Source: Sipunculus nudus
Lineage: Eukaryota > Annelida > Sipuncula > Golfingiida > Sipunculidae
Direction: 5' to 3'
Length of the DNA stretch: 64,000 nt
Assembly: GCA_026874595.1 (NCBI GenBank)
Contig: CM049320.1
Location: 24,187,714-24,251,713, forward strand
Positions 48,871 to 59,639 of this stretch are shown in pieces. The notes under the pieces are model-generated. The model had not been told where the DNA came from. It worked only from the letters and a program-made list of their open reading frames with translations, and ran no database searches. A program made the position numbers and the translations under genes. Position 1 is the stretch's first letter; every line of letters begins with the position of its first letter.

Positions 48871-51800
48871 TCAATAGGGATTGTTTCGGTCAGCGCCATG
48901 ACTTATCAGTAGTGTAGCCAAATAATTAAAGTTATGCGTCAAGGCATATCCAAGCGGTTTTGTACCCTACACAGATATGAAGAAGACGACAGTAATGTTT
49001 TTCAGGCAAAATGTATTCAATTTCTACTGAAATAAAAGTGTAGTTTAATCCCTAAGAATAACATTCTTACAACGTGCCAATGCGTGAGAAACAAAGAAGG
49101 AAAACAAAGCTGAAGGTACAAACTAGAGGTGTTCGCTGCTCCGCGTCAGCTCCATTTTGGAGTAGGAAAAGAGTGATGTCAGGATTATTCCGCTGGACCG
49201 CTTCGAACAAAGGTGTAGTATTGTTCTACAGGTATGATTATATCTAGACTTACAAAAATGCATTGGACAAAGCGGAACCACATGGACATCTAGATGAATT
49301 TCTAACAGTCTATTCTTTGGTAATATCGCAAGAGATAACTGAATTACCCAGTTGGATTTTAAGTATGTTAAACATCCGATCCTAAACACTCTTTGCCCTT
49401 CCTTTGAATAACACAAAAAGACGATATTTCTACGTAAATGGATATAAGTGGGATACGTAAAGTTTTGTCTTATGAACGAATTCGATATCATTTATTATTT
49501 GGATAAATGAAATTGAACAATAAAACAAACAGGAAAAATATATACATACAGAGGCTTCATTTATGTTGGCTCCATTTTCTATGAGGATCTTGATTTTCTC
49601 TGCATCTTCCATTATTATTGCTAACATCAGTGGTGACCTGTTCTAAATTTAAAGCATAAAACTAGATTATTCATCACACATGAGGAACAAGGCAGATTTT
49701 TCGCCTTTTTGCGCCTTACATTATTTGGAAAAACTTAAAACTTAAAATATTAAAAACATGAAGGGCAAAAGTGAAAACATATATAAATATATAAAAAAAA
49801 TATATTTTAAATATGCATTTTACCTTTCATAATTCATGTACAAATGGACATATATAAACATTGATTAGCATCGCAATTTACAAAATGAAAGTAACACTAG
49901 TACAAAAAGAAATATAGAAATAATACCTTGCTATCCTTGGAATCAAAACTAATTCCATTATTGATTAAAACTTTCATGACATCGACGTTTCCATTTACAA
50001 GGGCATAGTGCAGGAGTGGATAACCATCCTGTAAACAAAACTACTGTAAAATAGTTTTTATTTGTTTGTCTTCGTTCATTTTAAGATTATATATCATTCA
50101 AAAACATTAGATAAAATGCATCAAACATAATCAGAAAGCAAGTGTTTGTTAATACAATGTTGTCTATATACCAAAGATTCACAGATATTCATGAATACCG
50201 GTTACCCGTGTTGTGTTCATATCAGCGCCGCTCTTTATTAATAAATCAACCATTTCTCCATCACCCATTCCTACTGCGGCCAATATAGGAGTTTCATTCT
50301 GTAATTATATCAAGTGAACCATGAATGATGAAACATTGATGAGGCATGACTAAAAGTTAGGGCAGACTTCGTAGAATAGCATCAAACGGATTTATTATGT
50401 TGTAACACCTTACCTTGGTTGATTCCTGATTTGGAACTACTCCTCTGTTTATCAATAGCTTGGCAATTTTGTGGGACTTCGTAAGAACGGCAAGTGTCAG
50501 CGGTGATATGGTGTCCTGATGAGACACAATATCAAGAATAATACTCGCGCTATATTCGCTACTTCTCAGAACGAAAGTAGGACTCAGGAGTAGTCTATAA
50601 TGTTGAAGAAAATAACTATACTACCTAGAAGTGTGATCAACAAACAGTGTATGCCTCACATACCTTCCTACATATTTGGCGTTTGTCAGACATGTTGTCA
50701 AAAATTGTATTCACGATGCTTTCGCTACCTCTTAGAACGGCTAACATCAGGGGAGACAGGTTCATTGCTGCACAGTCCTGAGATGTAGAAACACCGATCA
50801 ATAATACTAAGCAAACCTTTTTAGACGATATCCTCAATCCTTTATAAAATATTTGTCTTATTAGACCATTAACCATATTTGGACGACTCGACGAATTAAA
50901 AATTTGTTAATAAATAGCCAAAGAGACTGAGCAACTTTGCACGCTTTGCAAATTCTTTACACCAAATACCTCGTATTGATATTGGGTACGGAGTGCTGAT
51001 AAAATATTTTTGATCCTATTCAGTTCACGTGTGAGTGCTGTGTTCTCAAGCATATCTTCTGACAAATTCTGTAAAAAATAAAAATAAACAACTGAACATG
51101 GTTCCAAGAAAATCAATTGTAATGAGTGAAATGATCAACATTATTAAGAGTTTCATCGGCATAATGTAACTGTATATAACTTTTATTTGTTTTTCAAATA
51201 GGCCTCTTTCGTATCTTAGTAACAGTGTGAATACAATAGGGATTTACGTAACAGGTGTAAATGAACATTAAGATATAGAAGTATAAGGTGCGATTCGCAC
51301 ATAGAAAAAGAGACTATTGATCTATTTAATGATGTATGAAAAGTGGTATCGAGTCAAACTACATACTAAAATACTTCAGTATTACAGTATGTGCTTATAT
51401 AAGATTTCCTGAAAACGGTTGTCTATAATAGCAGAACTTAAACATACTATTATATAGTTGAGCTCTAAGTAACCTGTAGCTTACAGTTCTCGCCTCAACG
51501 GAAAGATTAGCTCCGTGTTTCAGCAAAAGCTTTACAATGGATTCCTCTTGAATCATTATTGCATACAGAAGCGGGGTCCAGCCACCCTTAAAAATCCAAT
51601 ATTATTAATTTAATTATTATTAATTTAATGTTATGATTAAATGAAAGTTTTTGGATTTATTCAAGGAGAGTAAAATATTAAATATCATGCCGACATAATA
51701 ATTACCCTGTATCTTATAGACATGTTAATAATCACTAAGAGGAAAAAGTATTTTTGAATATGTTCGTTCTTTTGAGTTTCATTTCATATAAAATTAATCA

Positions 51801-52411
51801 ATGCTAAGTTGTGATTAAAATCCGAATTACCCTTTTTCCTTTGTAGTTGATGTTAGCTCCCTTCACCAAGAGAAGCTCAATCATTCCAACAACTTTGTTA
51901 TTAATTGCCAACAGCAAAGGCGTCAAATAGTGCATCTAAGTAAATGTGGATAAAAATCATAGTGCAAGCAATACCTCCATATTTTCAAAATATTCTGCAT
52001 AAGAATTTTGACCACTTTGTTAACTTATAGATTCCTTTACCGTTTATTTCCACTTATATATGCTCTGTACTATATGCTGTGAGGTTATTTTATAAAGCAA
52101 ATTTTACTATTTTACCAATACTAATACTTACACTTTTGACCTCAGTGTCCATGGAGGCATTATTTTCTATCAGAACTGTTGTCTTATCCTTGTTTCCTTT
52201 CATAACGGCCAACATCAATGGCGTGTAGCCGGGCTTCAAGTATACCCAAAACATGTATGCACACGTATAAATGTCAATATATATATATATTAAGAGAAAG
52301 AGAGAGACACGCTCGTCAACCACCCAGCTAAAACGACCACGCTTTTAGTCCCGGACATACATAAATCATATAAGCCTCCCGCTAACACGACCCCGTTGAT
52401 CAGGCAGATTC

Positions 52412-52469
<58 letters not shown>

Positions 52470-53756
52470 AGTGAAACCTGTATAAAGCGGACAGTCAAGG
52501 GACTCAATCATTTTGTCCTTAATAGTGAGGTGTCCTTATAAGGCAGGTTGACCTCGGTTGATAACTGAGGGATTATAAATTAAGACAACGAACAGCTGCA
52601 AGGACGAGTTTATTGCATTATATCAGATTTCATGTATATAGAATACATATTCATGTACACATCCTGCATTCAATATTCATATACAAACTGATTATTTTAC
52701 TTATCTCAAGTAGTGAACAATATAAGGAATAAAGTCTATGAAGACATCCGTTAAAACAATGTTCATATGCTCGCGTACGCATTTTTTCGCTTATTCACTC
52801 AGTTGAATAAGCTCGACTTTCTCAGATAGCATAAGCTCCCGCCCAAAAGTGAGTGGTGTGCCACCTGGTGGCATTGCCTAAAACTGTCTTTGTTCAGCTG
52901 TCCATATGCGATATTCTCAAAGATAATGACGACGTTGATAATGCGAAGATTGTAATGGCTACGAACCTAGGAACATTCGTTTTTATAAGGGAATGTAGCT
53001 TTAGCTTAAATAAACTTTCCTTAACGAGGGTTGTTTGGTTTGATTTGCTTTAATGTTGAAGGCACCCGAGATTAATCGAACCCCGAGGAGCTTGTGCACG
53101 GCGGCTTGGTACAAACAGCTACAGAGCGAGCAGATGTTTGACACTGAGCAGATAAGTTTGAGATATACTTAGCAAAACCGATAAATTAATATCAAACAGC
53201 CTGCTGTAACAAAGCTAATTTTACAGTTAGATACTGCGTGGTGAGATCAGGGACGCATGGGTAATCGGTAGCCGTTTAATCAATTTAATGATCCCGCGTT
53301 CGAATGAAAATATGCAGCTTCGCAACGTGTGAATGATCAACCGTGAAATAAAGTCACACGATGTTTATCGCTTTATATTTGCTGTGTTTAACTAAAGAGC
53401 ACATCACTTCGTGGCATGTGCACGCACACGCATTAAGGTAACAACTAGGGATTGCATAATCCTTTGTGTTCCAGTCCCAGACACAACAACAGTACAGGTG
53501 GTCTTTGATGTTGCCCGGGGCGAGTGAACAGTGTTCGCCGAAGGTGGCATATCGTGTCCGCATTTGTCAGGTTCATTTACTCTTAGAATGTTGGTTTTAG
53601 TTGAAATCTGCTGTCCGTTGTCCGCAGTAGTGAGGTGTCCGCCTTACAGAGATTCCGCTTATACATAACATATAGGGATTTTTGAAGGGACTTAACTATC
53701 CTGTCCGTTATAGCCAGTTGTCCGCCTAAGTGAGGTGTCTGTTAGACCAGTTTTCA

Positions 53757-53807
<51 letters not shown>

Positions 53808-54389
53808 TATATATATATATATGCACACATGTAAATTTGGAGGTCAATTAAAGATAAAAACTTGAAACCGGTAAGCCCGTGCACGTTCGCCACTTAACCA
53901 TATGCACTTAGAAATTGGCTGTTCCATTACATGATTGTGTGAAATCGATGAATTGATATACATATATCCATTAATATTCGTATATAATATACGGTGGGGG
54001 TTTTCTTTAACAGATTGATGGACCGTTACTTTTTTTCTACAGTTATAGTCATAATTATCACATATAATGCATGAGATTTATGAAGTGGTTTACCTTTACT
54101 GGACTACGATTAGTTTCTTCATCCTTCAATATATATGTAAGTTTCGTTACATCCTTGTCTTTTCTGACCTGTTGGTTGTATAAACGTGTTAGGCAGGCAT
54201 AAGGTTAGCCTGTCACAGAAGTAATTTTTACTTATATCGAAAAAATGAACAGATAGATATATGTAGCAAAGACAATAGGTTATCATAGAATATTTGCACG
54301 AGTCGCTGCAATACCTTTGGCAATATTGGCCTCTTTACTTTCGCTGGCAGCTCGATCAGTTTGTCCACACATTCCTTTGTATTAGTCAT
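48871..54389 (-). CDS. Ankyrin-repeat protein, 13 coding exons, 419 aa (complete model)
   Basis: Exons: 54389-54315, 54168-54094, 52233-52132, 51935-51831, 51586-51485, 51068-50970, 50777-50664, 50515-50414, 50298-50206, 50028-49927, 49642-49550, 49225-49124, 48966-48871. ATG 54389 follows an in-frame stop; TGA is at 48871-48873. Every exon is a multiple of three and every junction is phase 0 with AG/GT. Exons 1 and 2 (25 codons each) form an N-terminal cap. Exons 3-5 and 7-13 each encode one ankyrin repeat (for example PGYTPLMLAVMKGNKDKTTV, DGYPLLHYALVNGNVDVMKV). Exon 6 (NLSEDMLENTALTRELNRIK) is a repeat-free helical spacer. Ankyrin stacks bind partner proteins; no enzymatic, death or membrane domain, signal peptide or helix is present, so a cytosolic scaffold or recognition role is inferred. 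Introns are 115-420 bp except intron 2 (1860 bp), which houses a transposon. Exon 12 has a weak donor (GTTTGT). Confidence 0.82.
52413..52465. repeat. (TA)n microsatellite
   Basis: Pure TA run directly left of the pogo-like element. Confidence 0.9.
52468..53761. mobile_element. Tc1/mariner (pogo/Tigger-like) non-autonomous element
   Basis: The left end tagtgaaacctgtataaagc and the right end gaccagttttcactgta are imperfect inverted repeats. Both ends carry the characteristic ggtgtcc-type subterminal words (gaggtgtccttataaggc near 52527; agtgaggtgtcc near 53628; gtgaggtgtctgtta near 53730). TA lies at both borders, consistent with TA target duplication, and the element sits inside a (TA)n run. 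About 1.29 kb; no transposase was recognised. It lies in intron 2 of the ankyrin gene. Confidence 0.6.
53760..53822. repeat. (TA)n microsatellite
   Basis: TA run, interrupted once by gaat, directly right of the pogo-like element. Confidence 0.9.
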
Positions 54390-54739
54390 CACCACTTGAG
54401 TTGTTTTCGCGTCTCTCAGTTAACTGGGAATGGTTCTTCCTCGAAAATATATCTTGGTTATACATTAACAGACGTCCATTAATATGTCTAAAATATATGA
54501 ATTTGCTGTATGGTAGCGCAGAATACTTATAGAGTATTCCATATCATCACAATCAAAAGTTATTTTTTAATTTTGTCTGGATACATATGTATTTACAGTA
54601 CGAGGATTGATAGCAGAATTATTCAAGATTATCACACTGAAATGTTACCAAAAAAATAAGAGCACCGAAAATGGTGAATAATACATATCTTTTATTTAAT
54701 ATGCGTGAATTTTGTTAAAAATGTAGCGGCGCCAACAGT

Positions 54740-55060
54740 CTGGTGACCTCTGACCTCATTAAACCTGCATAGATTTTGCTGGAATTCCCAATTGGCGAGA
54801 TATTATTCTGATTAATTTTTCTATTGAGTTTTATCTAAGTCCATCGTATTACTGATAAGTTATTAAGGTGATACCACAAAGAACTCTAGTGACCTCTGGC
54901 TTCATTAAATATGCATTGATTTTGACAATAATCGGACTTGGGCAAGATAGTCTATTGGTATTGAGTTGTGGTGAGTTTCGTGAAAATCCATCAAAGCTCC
55001 GGTAAATTATCGCGGCGACGCTATAAAAATGGGCGGACAGAGGGATGGACAGTGGGTATG
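54740..55060 (+). repeat. Dispersed repeat, about 147-bp unit in two copies
   Basis: gtgacctctgacctcattaa with gcatagattttg near 54742 recurs as gtgacctctggcttcattaa with gcattgattttg near 54889. It is followed by a tail (catcaaagctccggtaaatt, atgggcggacagagggatgg) that resembles the ends of bivalve interspersed repeats (from memory). Confidence 0.5.
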
Positions 55061-55260
55061 TGTGACATAATAAACGGGCGTTTACGGGCGTTTAAAAATT
55101 TTGTTCCAAATCTCAAAGTTTTTATTGAGATTTCCTTCGGTTCGAAATTTAGACCTCCTGCTCAAAAGACCCATACCTTTACATCCAGGCTGGCTTCAAG
55201 GCCCACGCAACTCCGTTACTGCGCATTAACAGCAGATCGGAAGGGACTTTAGTTCATATG

Positions 55261-56746
55261 GTGCGATGAAAGCAACGTAATATAAACTAGACACATTGTG
55301 CAATTCATGTTCCACCGCACAGCTGCTCTGCCATTAGGAGTACTTTTATGGGCTTAATTGACCTGTGACCTGTGTGTGCAAGTAACCCTCAATGAGTCAC
55401 AGTAACAAAAGTAATTGTGAATATATCACGCTTACCGGAAAGATTGCTTACCTCTAAGCCCACTTCAGTTACACCATGGTCCAATGGGCGAGTTACATTT
55501 ATAAAGAACACAGGCGAGGGGCACCTTGATCACATTATTCCAAAGGTTACACGGTCCATGTATAACCATGGCGCACACACGTAAACCACGTTAGAGTTTT
55601 TATTGCTCTACATATTAGATTTATGGCAAGAGGAGTCGCGCACGATAAGGTAACCCTGCTCTTTCCTCGCTTGTTTTATAAGCACAGTGCACTTTGGAAT
55701 CAATAAAACAGACCCATTTGTATTTTCCTAGGTCCAGCTGGAGACAACAACAATCGGTTACAAATTACTAGATCTCTAACGATAACGAGATGACTTTGGT
55801 GCACAAATATATACATGTGTCGTCAGGTATTGACGTATAGTATTATACTAATTAGACTTGTGATCCCTGATAGTAAGCAAATTTTCATCTGTGAATTTTC
55901 TTTTTAAATATGTGATTTCAGGCCTCGTAGTGAAGACCGTCGGTCATGATGAAAAGTGAGAGAAACCAAAAACGTGCCAGGAGCAGTGAGTGAAATATTC
56001 TGTGATATCTGCATTATATTATGGAATATTATGCTCTAGCTGGTTCATCAAAATGTCGGCGTAACACGTGGATTATTTGTGTTGTTAATAAATATATTAC
56101 CACTCTATCACCCTACGCACAGATGCACATATTTCCACATAGTTTTACTTTAATATTTCAATGTGCAGATTTACTCATGATAATGTAAGCATATCCCTTC
56201 AATGCTATGGATATGAAAATACGCGTCAAAGGACCGACAGCATTAAAACTATATATTATACATGTTGTCATATTTGTGTTACGTAGATGTGACGTGTGAC
56301 GTGTGATCTGACATCTTTTGAAAACGCGGTGATTGAGCCCTCCTGTTTGCATTGTTCGATAACACAGAACAGGCTGATCGCTCATTCGGAACATCTCGGC
56401 CGATTGTTACAAATCAGGTTATACAATCCAACGAATTTGGTTAAGGTGTCTGAACAGTTCCCGAATACAGTTCGATTATGACGTAACCGTTCTACATTGC
56501 ACGTTGTTTTACGGCTTAGTTTGTATCAATCGTACATACTCTTTTCTGTAGATGTCTTTTGAATTAAGTGTACACTCTCTATCCTAAAACAGTACCTTTC
56601 TTTTTGAGGTACCACATGAATTATTAAAAAAAAGGAAAGTTTTAATTAAAATCCTGAGAAACAGAGTAATCCTTATGGCATTTATCCTGGAAGAGACTGT
56701 TCGATAAAACTTCGAATAGAAGGAAAGGGAGCATACCGAGGGATAA

Positions 56747-56825
<79 letters not shown>

Positions 56826-57940
56826 CAACTTAATCCTACAATCGACCTGATTTTACTGACCTTATGTTATGCTTAAAGGAATAACTAAACTGTACTCAAA
56901 TGTACATAAATTAAAATATTTCACCATTTATTTATGTATACACGAATTGGGTTGACCCTATTTACATGTGGTGACAGTAACGAAGCATTGCATCGGATAT
57001 CTCAGCTACTTAGAACTTCTTAACTTATACTCAACACACACATAAAATGTTTCATCTCATTCATGCGAATGGCCATCAGTAACATCGTTACACTACACTC
57101 ACATGCACATATTCGGCTTCACTGGGTGTCGGATATCTGAAAAAGAGAGGAATTTTCGGCTTTTCCTTTTTTCGAATACGGCATTTCATGAATTAGCTCT
57201 TCTCTGTCGGTTTTGACTATTGAATATCCAGATGCTTGTACCATCACTTAAATCATCATATTCAACTAAACTATTTGGGCCATGATCAATTAAGGCTAGT
57301 GTTCTGAGGCGATTGGGCTCCAAAGCTGTATAATTCTATTCCTGGTGATTTGCGCAACCATTTTGGTATTTCAAAAGAACATAAAATATATCTTTATTGA
57401 TAGGCATTCTATTCATTTATGCTTGCCTGTTTCAGGAGGGTTTGAAATCTAGCTATTTAGCATCAGTTTCTCCGGTTAATTAGGGTTACTTGATATCAGT
57501 ATTTTAATATGTGATAAAATTGGTTAACACTTTTGTTGTTTATCTCGGTACAAAAGTATATAATACGTTCATGAACAGGTGTACCTGGCATATGCTCAAG
57601 AGATTTATAAACTCTTAAGGTATTATCATTTTTATCAGACATATTCGAACATACTACCCCCTTACTACATTTACACCTACGCCGCTGCTGAATTTTGGAG
57701 CCCCGGTGCATTGTATGTGGCAGATTTTGACGCCCAGAAACCCGAACTCGAGTGGTAGACTTGTGGGTTGTGTGTGTGTGTACTTTGCCAGGCACATCCC
57801 TTCAGCCAGATGTCGTTTCTACGCAAAAGTCCAGTTCAGGGGCTTACTTGACGTCTCCAGATCTTTTCAGAACCACTGAGCACCCTGCATGCACTACTTG
57901 GTAATGGACACATGTCATGGCTACACAAATATCTCTTTAT
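55261..57940. other. No gene seen
   Basis: Apart from a long (TA)n run at 56751-56822 nothing was recognised. A weak exon-like stretch at 55922-55987 (acceptor tttcag, ATGATGAAAAG, then GTGAGT) is too short to support. The minus-strand frame near 57496-57795 starts at GTG and has no known domain. Confidence 0.35.
56751..56822. repeat. (TA)n microsatellite
   Basis: About 36 TA units, the longest pure run in the window. Confidence 0.95.
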
Positions 57941-57974
57941 ATATATACCCTATATATAGGGTATATACTCTATT

Positions 57975-59271
57975 TATGGAACACTGTGCGGGCTGGAATT
58001 GCGAGCCCACACCTGACCCGCAAAATAAATCTTAGGCCCGCATCCGCACCGCCCCGCAGTTGTGAAAACCCGCCCCGCACCGAAAAAAAATAAATCGATC
58101 CGCACCCGCCCCGCTTATTATGCTTTCAGCCCGCACCCGCCCCGCCCAGCATGTTTTCCAAAAGTCAACCGCATTAAACCCGCATATAAACATAAGACAT
58201 CATAAGAGACGACCAAAAAGGGAGCCACCTAAAAAAATATGATTTATTTTCATATATATTTATAATGAATGACCACCTTCGTGAGTAGATAGCGTTACCA
58301 TGTTTTGCTGATGGTATGACGTTTCAAGTTTTTTCACTGGTCTTTTATTTTTATTTTAAAGAATTACCACTTACCAAAATACAATTACTTACTGACATAT
58401 AAGTATAAATGTCAGTAACTGCATGGGACACACTAAGCAAATATTGCCTTGGTGTCCCCTTAAATAATTCAATGTTATTATAAATTCAGCATATTCTGAT
58501 ATTTAGAATACAACATATGATTAAAGTTCAAAGCATATATGCTGTTATACTGAAACGTAAAATTAAATATCAAGCATAAAGACAATCGATTTCTATCCTG
58601 TTAAGTAATGATCAGCTAATTAGCCGAACGGGGAAGGCTGTTGAACTTCAGAGGGAGTCAGCTGTAGGTCATGGTTGTGTACACAAAAGTAGATATCAAA
58701 TAAGCGCCATGCTCATTATCTCATTCTGCTTTGCCAATGCAGTCCTCAAACTAGCCAGTGCTCTTTGGCTCATGATTAGCACACCTAAGTATTTGTATGT
58801 ACAGCTTTATCCAGCTGGTGACAGAGCCAGATGCTCCCCACGCAGGGACTATAATAAGATCACAGGTATTACCCTGGTCCACTACTCTCAGCCATGTTAT
58901 GCAATATCTGAGATATCTACTGGCCACAAGTATAGGTCTACGGTGCTGAAAAGTATAAATATACAACACTATTCCCAGTATAGATGTATAATATTCAGAC
59001 CAGTGGTCCCTGCAAAGATTAATCTGTCTCGAAATTCAGGGAACTTATATTTCACAAATGCAATATATAGCAATGCAGAAAATGGAAAAACGAAAGGAAC
59101 ATATACAGACATGCAGTGCTTAAATTTAAGTAAATGTAATCATTTCCCAACTTTAACCATGTTTTTGGCCCGAAGAAAAAAGCACTAAAATATCATGTAA
59201 CCCGCCCCTCACCCGTAGGTATTTTTTGTTTGCCCGCCCCGCCCCACAAGATGCTACAAAAGTCAGCAGGG

Positions 59272-59272
<1 letters not shown>
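57975..59272. repeat. Segment bounded by CCCGC-rich blocks
   Basis: At 57980-58195 the plus strand is full of cccgc(a/c)ccgc words (for example cccgcacccgccccgc). The same kind of block returns at 59195-59250 in the same orientation, just before a (TA)n run. The AT-rich middle has no motif-bearing ORF. The compositional contrast suggests one inserted element with GC-rich subterminal repeats, possibly hAT-like, but no inverted termini or target duplication were found. Confidence 0.35.

Positions 59273-59273
<1 letters not shown>

Positions 59274-59322
<49 letters not shown>
59274..59322. repeat. (TA)n microsatellite
   Basis: About 24 TA units at the right edge of the CCCGC-rich segment. Confidence 0.9.
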
Positions 59323-59325
<3 letters not shown>

Positions 59326-59537
59326 ACACGAGGAAATAAACTCGCATGTTTTTTTTTTTTTCTTTTCATCGTTTTGTGTGTCAATCCGGATGACACTCAA
59401 GTAGAGTCCCTCCAGGTCAAGGGTCATTCAACGGTTTCCCTTGCGTAGTATGGCCTGCATACGTGGCCGGCGAAAACCCTGGGATAAAGAATACGATGTT
59501 TTGTCGGACCGGTTTTGGGGTGGTTCGGGCAATGAGG

Positions 59538-59580
59538 CGTGACAGCTCCGAAACGTCCACGAGGTCTCGGAACTGTCACG
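59538..59580. repeat. Strong hairpin (14-bp arms)
   Basis: cgtgacagctccga (59538-59551) pairs with tcggaactgtcacg (59567-59580), with one mismatch and a 15-base loop. It lies 4 bp left of the 56-bp repeat copy at 59584. Confidence 0.7.
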
Positions 59581-59583
59581 TCA

Positions 59584-59639
59584 GTCCAGCCTTGCTCCTC
59601 CTGTTGGCAACAAGCTGACGACGGTCTTTCTTCTTCCAG
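59584..59639. repeat. 56-bp dispersed repeat, copy 1
   Basis: Identical at 54 of 56 positions to 62570-62625, while flanks are unrelated. It contains the stem core tgttggcaaca and ends in a pyrimidine tract plus cttccag. Confidence 0.8.

Noticed and set aside
53220-53320. Possible tRNA (gttcgaatg-like B box)
   Set aside because: No D-stem, anticodon stem or acceptor pairing could be drawn; it lies inside the pogo-like element.
57496-57795. Minus-strand frame with a Cys-rich stretch (RRRCKCSKGVVC)
   Set aside because: Starts at GTG after a stop, no domain recognised; a transposase zinc ribbon was considered but the spacing does not fit.
58709-59188. 159-codon plus-strand open frame
   Set aside because: No recognisable motif, low-quality codon pattern, and it lies within a probable inserted repeat.
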